DNA of 64,000 nucleotides from Paenibacillus sp. V4I7 (GTDB taxonomy: Bacteria; Bacillota; Bacilli; Paenibacillales; NBRC-103111): NCBI RefSeq assembly GCF_030817275.1, contig NZ_JAUSZD010000002.1:1550001-1614000 (forward strand), read 5' to 3'. The notes beneath the pieces are model-generated. The model saw only the letters and a list, made by a program, of their open reading frames with translations. It was not told where the DNA came from and did not search any database. The first letter of the stretch is position 1, and every line of letters starts with the position of its first letter. Position numbers and translations under genes: made by a program. Shown in pieces: positions 9,211 through 18,721 of this stretch.

Positions 9211-12200
9211 ATGACTAAAAAAAGTTGGCACATCATGATCTGTTTCAGTTTGCTTTTCGCATTATGTTCTGTGGATTTGACGAGATCGAATATCGCAAAT
9301 GCTACGGGTAACATCTATTATGTCTCCACCTCTGGAGATGATAATGCGAATAATGGGTTGACGCTCGGGGCACCTTTTCAAACGATTCAAAAAGCAGCAT
9401 CGTTAGCACAGGCGGGAGATACCGTATATATACGTGGAGGGACCTATAGAGAAACCGTAACACCAGCATATTCCGGTTCAGCAGGTAATCCAATTACCTT
9501 CCAAAATTACAACGGAGAGACCGTAAATGTAAGTGGTGGTGATTTAGTCACTGTTTGGACTCAGCATGCCGGATCCGTTTATAAAGCACCCATGAACTGG
9601 ACTATCAATTCTGGGGATGGGGACATTATATATGTGGACGGTCAACCGGCCCATGAAGCCAGGTGGCCGAATGCCAGTGACCCTTTATTGAGATCAGGAT
9701 TTGCTTCAGTCGACTCGGGTACGGGTTCAGCTACGGAGTACACCATTACAGATGCTGCACTATCTTCTTTTGCTCCTGGCTATTGGAACGGAGCCAAAGT
9801 ATATGCAATAAGTGGACATGAATATTATGCATTTATCAGTACAATTACGAACCACGAAGGTAGTCCGACCAATAAATTACATTTCGCTCCATTTGCTTGG
9901 ACCTCTTCCGGTTATTATCCTACTGGAGGAAATGAATATTATATTTTCCATTCGCTGAATGCGCTAGACCAACAAATGGAATGGTATCGGGATAGCGCTA
10001 CGAATACCTTATATCTATGGGTACCTGGAGGGGACAGCCCGGCTAATCATATAGTTGAAGCCAAGAGTAGGAATTATGCGATTGACTTGTCCAATAAATC
10101 CTACATTACATTTTCTGGTGTAAACGCTTACGGGGCTCAAATTACGACAAATGGCGGCAGTCATAGTACCATTGCCAAAGCCATCATTGAAACAACAGAT
10201 CTGGATTATTCATCTCAGAGCAGTCCGGAATTCGCTCGAGGTCAGGGCATCTTGCTTGGCGGAACCTACAATACTGTCCGTGATTCAGAAATTAAGAATA
10301 TGTATGGAAATGCTATTACGATGTCTGGTTCACATAACAGCGTTATTAATAACTATATTCATGATGTCACTTTTGAAGCAAGCAATGCTGCTCCCATTCA
10401 AGCAGACGGAAGTAACCAATTGATCAGTCATAATACCGTTAATCGAGCTTCACGGGGTCTCATAAGAGGGTTTCCTAGAGCAAGTTCCATTCAGTATAAC
10501 GATTTCAGTATTGCTAATTTGACAACAACAGATTCCGGGGTATTAGCACTTGGTAATGGGGAATACCAGAATACACAAATTCACCACAACCGGATCCATG
10601 ATAACAAAGCGCCTTCATTCGCAGGTGGTTTATACGCGGATGCCTTTACCGAAAATTTGATTATGTACAAGAACGTTATTTATAACATTAATCCAGGGTT
10701 ACTTTTAAATTCACCAAGTAACTTCAATCTTGTTTTTAATAATACAGTCTACAATGCGAGTAATTTACAAAATGGGGCACCTAATTCCTATGCCGGTGAT
10801 ACGTATGGGGATAAAGTCTATAACAACATCATAAGCAGTGTTGCAATTAGCGGCGAGGCCGATGTAACCTCCAACCAAATATTTACCAACTGCTCGTATG
10901 TGAATACGGCTTCCTACGATTTTCGTCTTCAGTCTGGCTCAGCGTGCATTGATGGAGGCAGAGTGATAGGGGGAGTAACAGATGGGTATGTAGGAAATCA
11001 ACCAGATGTTGGGGCATTTGAATTTGGTGGCGTCGATTGGACAGCCGGTCATAACTTCTCGAGTCCTCCCAATCCGACGTTTGCACTCAACGAGATTGAA
11101 TATAGCAATAGAGTAAATGATGGAGGCTTCGAGTCTGGTACTTTAGCCTCTTGGACATCTGCAGCTGGCTCGCCTTCCTTAGCTACAGGAGCATCTTGGG
11201 ATTATAAAACGAACTCGATGAGCCGGATGCATAAGAAAGCTGCGTATCTAGAGGCAGGAGACAAGATCGAACAAACAATAACGGGACTTCAACCGAACAC
11301 CAATTATGTCTTCTCGGCTTGGGCCAAGATCAACGGATTAACAACGCAAGCAGAAGACTACAGTAGTGGCAGCGGCAGCGCACATTGGGATTATACAAAC
11401 GGCGATTTTAGAGTCTATCGAGATGCTAAATATGTGGGTCCTATGCAAAATGACGATTACCTGGTTTTCAATAACATCGACTTTGGTGCCACTGCCAAAT
11501 ATAATAAATTGTCCGCAGGAATCAATACAACGGTTGACAGTGGAAGCATTGAAATTCGGCTAGGCAGTACGACTGGAACACTGCTCGGGACCGTAGACCT
11601 TGCCAATTACGATAGTATATGGAAATGGCAAGATACGGATATCAGCGCTGCAACAGGTATGCAAGACGTTTACCTAGTTTTCAAAGGAACAGGAAATATA
11701 GCTCTCTTTGATGGCTTTAAGCTTTGGAATTCAAATATGGCTGATGATGTAACGCTAGGTGTTACAAATTATGGAGGAACTGATGTTACGACATCTGTAA
11801 ACTCGACATCGTGGGGATCAAGCGAATATCAAATCAAATTTACGACCGGTGCAACGAATACTAGCGCAACCGTATATGTGAATAAGCCGGACGGTGATTA
11901 CTCAGCATATATCGACAATGTAGGATTGCTTAAAGACCACTTTATAACGAAGACTGCGCTTGAGGATGACGGATTTGAATCCGGCACAAGCAAGTGGGCT
12001 ACCGGAAGGGGAACTTCAACAACGACTACGGCAGAGAAGCATCTTGGTGATTCCAGTTTCCCAATAAATGATGATACAGAAGTTATTTACCAGAAGGCTA
12101 CTTCAAAGGTGAATAAAGTCGCAACGCTTTGGTTCTACGACGATGCAGCAGATACGTCAGTAAGAGCACAAGCACGAGTTGACGATGCTGCTAACTGGAA

Positions 12201-13551
12201 TGAAAATGGAACAACATGGCGTTCAATCGGCGTTGATACGAATTATTATCCCGATCATTATTTCTATAGAATCGACGGAACTCTGACGAATTCTAATATT
12301 GCCCGCTCAACTGGCTGGCACGAATTCAAATGGGATTACACATCGGGTACGAAAGTGGATATGTATATCGATGGAACGCTTATTGCTTCGCCTGCGGGAG
12401 TGACTGCTTTTAGTTTGGTAGCAATGGGCGATTGGTCGGGGTCATCGATTACAGGCAACGTCTATTTCGATGATTTTACGACTCAGTCCACAGCTCTTAT
12501 CAATGACGGATTTGAATTCGGCTTTGGCAACTGGACGATCGGCAACGGTACCGCAAGTAGCAGTACTTCAGTCTATCATGGAGGCAGCAAAAGCTACGCA
12601 GTTGATCAAGATATGGATGTTATTTACCAAAAGGTTAGTTCTAGCGTTAATAAAATCGCTACGCTTTGGTTTTATGATGATGCAGTAGATACAGGAATGA
12701 AAACATTTGCACGAGTTGATAATGGTACATGGAATGATAGTACGGGTTGGCGTGGAATCGGCGTGGATACGCCTACCTCTGTCACTAATTATGTTTATAG
12801 GGTCGGTGGTACTGTTAAGGCAACTACTATTCCCCGTTTAAGCGGCTGGCACGAATTCAAATGGGATTACACATCGGGTACAAAAGTGGATATGTACATT
12901 GACGGAACATTAATTGCTTCCCCTACAGGGACTACTGCTTATAGTATGGTAGCCATGGGGGATTGGTGGAGGTCAACGTCAACAGGCGACGTTTATTTCG
13001 ATGATTTTAAAGCTTATACGGTGGATTTCACTGACGGATTTGAATCCGGATTTGCCAACTGGACTACCGTTAACGGTACAGCAAGTACAGGCACTCCATT
13101 AATTCCTAAAGGAAGCTATAGCTATGAAGTTAATGAAGATATGGATGTTATCCAACATGCGATAGGTGCAACGACAAATCAAGTCGGTGTAGTGTGGTTT
13201 TATGATGATGCAACCGATAATAATTTGAGAACATCGGCTTTTGTCGACAAAGGCACGTCATCCACGCAAGTCGGATTAGGTGTAGATACGCCTACATCAA
13301 CTAGTAAGTATGTATACCGCGTTGGCAGTACGAACACAGCGACCACTATCGACCGAACAACTGGTTGGCACCAGTTGGTTTTCGATTACCGCTCTGGCAC
13401 TGATGTCAAATTATACATCGATGAAACACTGGTTAAGACGTCCACGTCTCAAACGGGCTTTGACGTTATCCGATTAGGGGACTATTGGGGTGGTGGTTCG
13501 ACGGGTACCGTTTATTTCGATGACATAAGTGTTCAGTCAGAATTACCTTAA
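9211..13551 (+). CDS. Large secreted right-handed beta-helix protein with three C-terminal repeat modules
   Basis: The product has about 1446 residues. ATG 9211 is chosen over the in-frame TTG at 9196 because GAGGAG sits 8 bases upstream. A signal peptide ends near residue 31 (IANA). Residues from about 35 to 620 form a beta-helix beginning with the IYYVSTSGDD motif typical of secreted parallel beta-helix polysaccharide-acting proteins. Next are a CBM4/9-like jelly roll (about 11110-11340), a CBM6-like domain (about 11390-11730) and a short beta domain. Three copies of the 170-residue module (about 11965-12480, 12500-13010, 13030-13540) end the protein, each with a GFE-G-W start, LWFYDDA or VWFYDDA and a final VYFDD. 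There is no anchor. It is probably a secreted polysaccharide-binding or lyase-type enzyme; the activity cannot be assigned. Confidence 0.88.
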   Translation: MTKKSWHIMICFSLLFALCSVDLTRSNIANATGNIYYVSTSGDDNANNGLTLGAPFQTIQKAASLAQAGDTVYIRGGTYRETVTPAYSGSAGNPITFQNYNGETVNVSGGDLVTVWTQHAGSVYKAPMNWTINSGDGDIIYVDGQPAHEARWPNASDPLLRSGFASVDSGTGSATEYTITDAALSSFAPGYWNGAKVYAISGHEYYAFISTITNHEGSPTNKLHFAPFAWTSSGYYPTGGNEYYIFHSLNALDQQMEWYRDSATNTLYLWVPGGDSPANHIVEAKSRNYAIDLSNKSYITFSGVNAYGAQITTNGGSHSTIAKAIIETTDLDYSSQSSPEFARGQGILLGGTYNTVRDSEIKNMYGNAITMSGSHNSVINNYIHDVTFEASNAAPIQADGSNQLISHNTVNRASRGLIRGFPRASSIQYNDFSIANLTTTDSGVLALGNGEYQNTQIHHNRIHDNKAPSFAGGLYADAFTENLIMYKNVIYNINPGLLLNSPSNFNLVFNNTVYNASNLQNGAPNSYAGDTYGDKVYNNIISSVAISGEADVTSNQIFTNCSYVNTASYDFRLQSGSACIDGGRVIGGVTDGYVGNQPDVGAFEFGGVDWTAGHNFSSPPNPTFALNEIEYSNRVNDGGFESGTLASWTSAAGSPSLATGASWDYKTNSMSRMHKKAAYLEAGDKIEQTITGLQPNTNYVFSAWAKINGLTTQAEDYSSGSGSAHWDYTNGDFRVYRDAKYVGPMQNDDYLVFNNIDFGATAKYNKLSAGINTTVDSGSIEIRLGSTTGTLLGTVDLANYDSIWKWQDTDISAATGMQDVYLVFKGTGNIALFDGFKLWNSNMADDVTLGVTNYGGTDVTTSVNSTSWGSSEYQIKFTTGATNTSATVYVNKPDGDYSAYIDNVGLLKDHFITKTALEDDGFESGTSKWATGRGTSTTTTAEKHLGDSSFPINDDTEVIYQKATSKVNKVATLWFYDDAADTSVRAQARVDDAANWNENGTTWRSIGVDTNYYPDHYFYRIDGTLTNSNIARSTGWHEFKWDYTSGTKVDMYIDGTLIASPAGVTAFSLVAMGDWSGSSITGNVYFDDFTTQSTALINDGFEFGFGNWTIGNGTASSSTSVYHGGSKSYAVDQDMDVIYQKVSSSVNKIATLWFYDDAVDTGMKTFARVDNGTWNDSTGWRGIGVDTPTSVTNYVYRVGGTVKATTIPRLSGWHEFKWDYTSGTKVDMYIDGTLIASPTGTTAYSMVAMGDWWRSTSTGDVYFDDFKAYTVDFTDGFESGFANWTTVNGTASTGTPLIPKGSYSYEVNEDMDVIQHAIGATTNQVGVVWFYDDATDNNLRTSAFVDKGTSSTQVGLGVDTPTSTSKYVYRVGSTNTATTIDRTTGWHQLVFDYRSGTDVKLYIDETLVKTSTSQTGFDVIRLGDYWGGGSTGTVYFDDISVQSELP

Positions 13552-13647
13552 AAAGAAGAAATATGAGTACATGCTGATTTGGTCGAATACTTCAAAAGGT
13601 TTAATTTTATTGTCAAAAAAACGAAATCCAGACATACATGTCGATAG

Positions 13648-13936
13648 CAGTATTTCCAACCAAGCTATCGATACGAGATGATCAATGCAGGATCTCATGG
13701 ACATTCGGTTCCAATTATAGATGGCTGTAGACAAGGGTTCGGAAAATCATACCGGTCTGAGATTGCATACAGCCAAATTTCAGAAGATAACGTTCATATT
13801 GTCATGGATTGCTCCGTACAGCCTCAGGAATCAGGATTCGCAATATAAAACAGGGACTCCATTTTACCGAATCGTGTTGAATCGCACGCAGGTGGAACGG
13901 GAGATCATTTCCGAGTTTCGTTTTGAAATGAGGTGA
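13648..13936 (+). pseudogene. Remnant of a heparinase II/III-like protein (C-terminal part)
   Basis: Frame 1 from 13648 to 13848 encodes RYEMINAGSHGHSVPIIDG followed by a SEIAYSQISEDN stretch. This resembles the segment of heparinase II/III-like lyases in which a conserved histidine and a VPIING-type turn precede the C-terminal beta-sheet domain. The frame ends in a stop at 13846-13848, and a second frame (to 13936) continues with FYRIVLNRTQVEREIISEFRFE, which fits the next strands. A stop at 13645-13647 blocks the frame upstream. The catalytic toroid is missing, so this is a dead fragment. It ends just before a terminator, which was presumably its own. The stretch 13980-14143 shows no gene. 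Confidence 0.5.
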
Positions 13937-13940
13937 ATAT

Positions 13941-13978
13941 CGGATTGGAGTTATCATACTCCAGTCCGGCTTTTTTTC
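13941..13978 (+). terminator. Rho-independent terminator
   Basis: CGGATTGGAGT pairs with ACTCCAGTCCGG, followed by TTTTTTT. It lies 5 bases after the last stop of the heparinase-like remnant. Confidence 0.85.
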
Positions 13979-14143
13979 TTTATGGATCATGTATGCAAAA
14001 TATCAACAAAATTGTGAAAACCAGCGAAACTTTACAGCCAAGTTATGAAGTACGATAAGGGTATAAAGAACATCAAATCGAAGAGCGGTCACAAGCTGGA
14101 AAACTTGGCAATTGGCTGCTTTCTTGGGATGTCGCTCCATCAG

Positions 14144-14953
14144 TTATGGAAGTTCAGAAGATGTACTTTTACGTAAATCTGAAGCTTTCTTTCCCGTAAA
14201 TTGCTTGAACTGTCTACTGAAAAAATAAATGTTACGGTAGCCTAATGCTTCCGCTACTTCCGTCACTTTCATGCCGCTAAAGCGCAAAAGATGTTCGGCC
14301 CGTTCAATTTTTGTTTGAATGATGAAAATTTCTAACGTGACCTTCATGATTTCTTTGAATTTGATGGAAAAATATCGGGGAGATAGTTGGGCGCGTTCAG
14401 CTAGATTTTCCATGCTATGTGACATGCTGGGATTTTGCCGAATAAAACTAGCTACCTCCCGAATGGGTTGTTCAAGATGATGGCTCGCCGAAGTTTCCTT
14501 TGAATGACCATCCAGATCGTCACGGTTTAAATAAATGAGCAGCAAATTTAACATTAGCTTGGCTTCTTCTATACTACCAAACCTTGGATTGAGAAGCGTT
14601 TCCACGTATCGATTCAACATGGTTTCGAACATAAAAGAGTCCGAAACGATCCGGTAAGCATCCGGCAAATCGACTTCTAAGGATGGAAACGGAAAATGAA
14701 TATATGTGATGGTTAGCGGTTTATGCGGATTATGTTTAGCCAAAGTAAGGTCACCCGGACGAAACAGAAAGCAACTGCCCCGGGAAAGTGCATACGTATG
14801 CCCGTTTAGAAGCATCTCGCCTTCACCGCTCCATACATACCACAAATCGCAATCTTCGAAGGGGCGATCGATCCTATCCCATTTCCACGAATCTTCGCAA
14901 GTGATTTTGCCATATGATAAACCTAGTTCAAGTGATAATGGTAGTATAGTCAC
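14144..14953 (-). CDS. AraC-family transcriptional regulator
   Basis: The product has about 269 residues: an N-terminal cupin-like sensor domain (WYVWSGEGEMLLNG, SCFLFRPGD) and a C-terminal double helix-turn-helix of AraC type ending in the EALGYRNIYFFSRQFKQFTG signature. The frame extends upstream to an ATG at 15013, but the GTG at 14953 is preceded by AAAGGAG at good spacing and gives a normal family length, so it is preferred. It is transcribed away from the ferritin-like gene at 15091 across a short AT-rich gap, the usual layout for an AraC activator of the divergent unit. The ligand is unknown. Confidence 0.8.
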   Translation of the reverse strand: MTILPLSLELGLSYGKITCEDSWKWDRIDRPFEDCDLWYVWSGEGEMLLNGHTYALSRGSCFLFRPGDLTLAKHNPHKPLTITYIHFPFPSLEVDLPDAYRIVSDSFMFETMLNRYVETLLNPRFGSIEEAKLMLNLLLIYLNRDDLDGHSKETSASHHLEQPIREVASFIRQNPSMSHSMENLAERAQLSPRYFSIKFKEIMKVTLEIFIIQTKIERAEHLLRFSGMKVTEVAEALGYRNIYFFSRQFKQFTGKKASDLRKSTSSELP

Positions 14954-15090
14954 AGAGGTCCGCTCCTTTAAATTTATGTAGTATAGTGTAAATGTTTGAC
15001 TGCTATAGTGCATTTATTTTATCACATTTATTAGATAAACTGAATTTATATTAAAGGTAAAATAATATAAATGAATTGGGGCAATGACAT

Positions 15091-16377
15091 ATGATGAAAC
15101 CGTTTATGGAGATCGAAGACTGGGACAGAATAGGATTATCTGTGGCTGAATCAGCAAAAAGATTGCAAAGAATTGCTTATATCGATCGACAATTGATGAG
15201 AATTCAAGCGGGTCATATGATCGCAAGGCCAGAATATGAAATCAAAGGCGCTTTAGGAAGAATGGTCTGGGAAGATGCCAGCCACTATGATCAATTTCGC
15301 AATCGATGCAAGCAGATGCGTATGAGTACGGTCGCTTTTGATAAATGTCCAGATCCGTTTCTTGAGCGTACCATGATCAAATTGCTGGATTCAGGAAATA
15401 CCTTGACCTTGCTCACGGCGATGTTTGAGGTCATCAAACCGGCGCAGATCGAAGCCATTCAAGATTATCTCTCTCTAGCTCAGCCAATCGCCGATTATCC
15501 AACCATTCATATGCTGAGACATCAACTGATGGATCGAGAAAATCAAGTCCAGTGGGGGTTAGAGGCCATTCGTGCCATCTCCGAGCAGACAAATGAGGAA
15601 GAACGCACGCAGGCAGAGAATTGGAAAGCTTGTATGAAGGATTACTTGCTAGCTGCCGGTGGCGTAAATGGCCTGGGAGAGCGTAAAGAACTGGACCCTA
15701 CACTTGAAGTCGCTTCCACATCGTTTGAATTACCGGAGTCGAGTACGCGTGACAGTCGTTTCAAAAAAACCGTTGCCAAATTTACGGACGTTACTTTTGA
15801 AGATAGTGATGCAGGACGGTTTAAAAGAATGATGTTCACCCGTTTTAATGAAATGACCCCGGCGGAAGCCGTTGCCTGTGTTCACTTTGCTTCCGAAGGG
15901 AAGCCATGGTTATTTTATTATGATACCGCTCGTCATTTATGGGATGAAATCCGGCATTCCTGGTTTGGAGAAGCTGCATTGCGAATCCACGGTTTCAACA
16001 TTTATGAGTCAGCTAACTGGACAGGCTGGTATGATATGACCCAGAATCTGTTTAGCATCGAGGAGGCTTATACCCATTTAACGATTGCTATCGAAAAATC
16101 AGCGATGAAATATCCTCCGGGGAAACGGGAGGAATGGGAATTTTGCCGCGACGTTGTGAAGGACTCCTTAATGACCACCTTTCAGGACTTTGATTGGGCG
16201 GATGAAGTCGTTCATGCCGGCTTTGGACAGAAATGGGTCATTGACCATCAATATAATGGAGATAGTACCCAAGCTCAGCAAGCGGCCGACCTAACTTCGG
16301 AAAAGCGAAACGCATTTATGGCTCGTTATGCAAACGAGGGTAAGGAAACGAAGAACTTTTTTGCCGGAGACTATTGA
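15091..16377 (+). CDS. Ferritin-like superfamily protein of unknown function
   Basis: A helix-rich, soluble 428-residue protein with no signal peptide. Three E-x(2-3)-H pairs are visible: E61/H65, E286/H289 (LWDEIRHSWFG) and E372/H375. The middle pair lies in a helix with the look of di-iron or ferritin-like proteins, so metal binding is inferred but not certain. A charged low-complexity stretch (about residues 165-225) separates the two helical halves. It is followed after 39 bases by the unrecognised gene at 16417, almost certainly in one transcript, and faces a divergent AraC regulator. The role could be oxygen-dependent chemistry on a sugar or sugar acid, or simply structural; the sequence does not decide. 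Confidence 0.6.
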   Translation: MMKPFMEIEDWDRIGLSVAESAKRLQRIAYIDRQLMRIQAGHMIARPEYEIKGALGRMVWEDASHYDQFRNRCKQMRMSTVAFDKCPDPFLERTMIKLLDSGNTLTLLTAMFEVIKPAQIEAIQDYLSLAQPIADYPTIHMLRHQLMDRENQVQWGLEAIRAISEQTNEEERTQAENWKACMKDYLLAAGGVNGLGERKELDPTLEVASTSFELPESSTRDSRFKKTVAKFTDVTFEDSDAGRFKRMMFTRFNEMTPAEAVACVHFASEGKPWLFYYDTARHLWDEIRHSWFGEAALRIHGFNIYESANWTGWYDMTQNLFSIEEAYTHLTIAIEKSAMKYPPGKREEWEFCRDVVKDSLMTTFQDFDWADEVVHAGFGQKWVIDHQYNGDSTQAQQAADLTSEKRNAFMARYANEGKETKNFFAGDY

Positions 16378-16416
16378 GATATGTAAGGTGACAGGACAAA
16401 TTATCGGAGGTACAGC

Positions 16417-18477
16417 ATGTTTACAGCGAACGAACTGGACTATTTAGAAAGCTTATCCGGGGTAAACTCGATTCAGCAAGATATCGACGCGTTTAAACAA
16501 AAAGGCGATTTAGAAAATCTCGAAGAAACTGGATTAACTCGAGACAAATATTTGGACTTTTCCGAAGCGCGAATTCGTCAATTCGCCCCATGCTTAAGTG
16601 AATACGGGGGGATACTGGATCCAGGCGATGGGAACGAACACGAATATGCAACCGCTGCATTTGTAAAAGCTGGGGCTATTCTACTAGCAAACGATCGCTG
16701 CAAGGATCTCAAAGAACAGATTTTGCTCGCGATGGATTGGGCCAGTACCTGTTTGGGAGAGAATAAAGTCCCTGACGATCATGCCGATTTCACTACGCAC
16801 ATGCTGGTTAGGGCGTATCAGCTTTTGGCACCGATAGTAGATAAGGAGCGGAGCGATAGCTGGAAAGCGAGTTTGTCCAACGTTGAGCCTGAGGTAACGT
16901 ATTGCCAAACGGTTCGAAGTTTTCCAGACATTCGTACCATACGTAACTGGGCTACTTATGCCATGCATGGCGAAATGATGAGGCTAAATGAAGGGTTCAC
17001 GGACTCTATGGCTTTCATTGATAAGTATTTGAAACCGCAAATGCCGCGTTTTGCGCGTGAAGGGCTATACCGCGATCCGAATATTCCGGTCGCCTATGAT
17101 TTGGCTGCGCGTCAACAGCTTAGCGGGTTATTAGATGCCGGTTATAACGGCGAATGGAAGACATTTCTAGAAAGGCAACTTCGCAAAGGTGCTCAAACGA
17201 TGCTGTTTATGCAGTCTACCACCGGTGGAACGAGCTGCGGAGGCAGGAGTAACCAGATTATTTGGAATGAACTGACCTTTGCCAATCTGTGTGAACGGGA
17301 AGCCTCGCTTTATGCCAAAGAAGGAGATCAAGAATGGGCAGGTATCTTTAAACGAGCTGCACGCAAAGCACTACAATCCATTCTGCGCTGGATAGAGGAT
17401 CCCACCCAATTTCGGTTGTTGAAAAATCGGTTTGATAGCGGGCTCCGAAACGGTTGGGAGTTCTATGCCTATTATTCGACGTACAGCTTGTATGCCGCTC
17501 AAATTGCAGCTTCATGCTTTGAAAGTGCTGACGAGAGCATTTCCGAAAAGGCAACACCGGCCGATTTGGGCGGATATGTAGTGCCAATTAAATCCTTCAA
17601 CCGGATCTATGCCACTACGGGACCAGAGCAAGGTGCTTATCACCTCGTTATGGATACTGCCGCGCAAATGGGTCATGACGCAACCGGATGGGTGCGGCTC
17701 CATAAAGCGGAATATCTAGAGGAAACGGCGCTCTCGATGGGGATAGCTGGGCTCAACGGCAATATTCATTTGAATTATTTTGTGGCTAAACAAATCATTC
17801 CGCGCCCCCATACGCCAGCAGCTATAGGCTTGACATGGAGGGATGCACACGGTACGTGGCACAGGTTAGCTAACTATGGCAGAAGAAAGCATGAAACGTT
17901 TCATTCCTTGAATGAGGACGGGGAGCCGACTAATCCTGAAAAGCTGCATTGGAATGCTTTGCTTGAAAGTGGGGATGGAAATAGCGATGTGCTATCTTTC
18001 AAACTACGCTACGAGTCTACGAGACTTCAGCTAATAAACGACATGGATTTGCGTTCACCGGATGAGGATCAACACCCAGTCATTTTACGTGCTATCGGTG
18101 ATTTGATGCCAAGGCCTGGCATCGAGGGTGTAGCGGCGATCACGGAATCTTATCGCATTGCACACGATGGCGTGACAACGGCATGGTCGGTGGAGGCTGC
18201 AGAGGATACGGAATTATCCGCAATTGGTGTAACGGTTCCGGTGCTCGTGACGAACGGAACCGATGAGACGGTCATCCGTGTGGATGGGAATAAGCTTTTC
18301 GTCTTGTATTCGAATGCCATTTATGTTATTCAGCCAGATGGTGAAACTGGCGATGTCGAACTTGAGCTTCTTCCTGGGTTGATGCCGAATCGAAATGGCA
18401 ACTATCGTCTCGCGCAATGGAGTAGCAAGGATGCTCAGAAGGAAATCAAGCTTCATTTCTCATTAGAGCAGGCTTAG
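16417..18477 (+). CDS. Large protein of unknown function, possible (alpha/alpha) toroid plus beta-sandwich
   Basis: I do not recognise this 686-residue protein. The N-terminal half (to about residue 380) is rich in amphipathic helices with W, Y and conserved-looking GGTSCGGRSNQ and GWEFYAYYSTYSLYAAQ stretches. The C-terminal half is beta-rich (WRDAHGTWHRLANYGR, FKLRYESTRLQLIND). This helix-toroid then beta-sandwich layout is that of many polysaccharide lyases (heparinase II/III, PL8, PL15/17 types), but no catalytic signature can be named. There is no signal peptide, so it is cytoplasmic. A good GGAGG site precedes ATG 16417. It follows the ferritin-like gene by 39 bases, and a decayed NHL gene abuts its stop codon. 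Confidence 0.6.
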   Translation: MFTANELDYLESLSGVNSIQQDIDAFKQKGDLENLEETGLTRDKYLDFSEARIRQFAPCLSEYGGILDPGDGNEHEYATAAFVKAGAILLANDRCKDLKEQILLAMDWASTCLGENKVPDDHADFTTHMLVRAYQLLAPIVDKERSDSWKASLSNVEPEVTYCQTVRSFPDIRTIRNWATYAMHGEMMRLNEGFTDSMAFIDKYLKPQMPRFAREGLYRDPNIPVAYDLAARQQLSGLLDAGYNGEWKTFLERQLRKGAQTMLFMQSTTGGTSCGGRSNQIIWNELTFANLCEREASLYAKEGDQEWAGIFKRAARKALQSILRWIEDPTQFRLLKNRFDSGLRNGWEFYAYYSTYSLYAAQIAASCFESADESISEKATPADLGGYVVPIKSFNRIYATTGPEQGAYHLVMDTAAQMGHDATGWVRLHKAEYLEETALSMGIAGLNGNIHLNYFVAKQIIPRPHTPAAIGLTWRDAHGTWHRLANYGRRKHETFHSLNEDGEPTNPEKLHWNALLESGDGNSDVLSFKLRYESTRLQLINDMDLRSPDEDQHPVILRAIGDLMPRPGIEGVAAITESYRIAHDGVTTAWSVEAAEDTELSAIGVTVPVLVTNGTDETVIRVDGNKLFVLYSNAIYVIQPDGETGDVELELLPGLMPNRNGNYRLAQWSSKDAQKEIKLHFSLEQA

Positions 18478-18478
18478 A

Positions 18479-18682
18479 TTTATAACCAACGATCGTTTGA
18501 TTACTCATCTTGGTGAAGATCAACAAGCCTACAAGCAAACAGGTTGGCCAAATCTACCGCTTGATTATTTCCGATCCGATAAGTTCAGCTCACCACATGG
18601 CATTTGTGTCGATTCACAGCACAATGTCTATGTGGCGGAGTGGACGCAATTCGGCCGTATTACCAAGTTAGCTCGCAAGTAA
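18479..18682 (+). pseudogene. 3' fragment of an NHL-repeat (six-bladed beta-propeller) gene
   Basis: Right after the stop at 18477 the frame reads ITNDRLITHLGEDQ, then GWPNLPLDYF, FSSPHGICVD and VYVAEWTQFGRITKL. This is the last blade of NHL-repeat proteins annotated as peptidylglycine lyase-like or 6-bladed propeller. The family is normally 300 residues or more; only about 66 codons remain, with no start codon or ribosome site of their own. It looks like the 3' end left by a deletion that fused it to the tail of the preceding gene. Confidence 0.7.
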
Positions 18683-18721
18683 CGAGAAGGCTATTTGCTA
18701 TCGCTTTAGGAAGGGAAGATC

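Noticed and set aside
13721-13936. 71-codon gene on the plus strand before the terminator
   Set aside because: Its second half reads as the continuation of the heparinase-like remnant; the first half is out of frame with it, so it is treated as part of a pseudogene.
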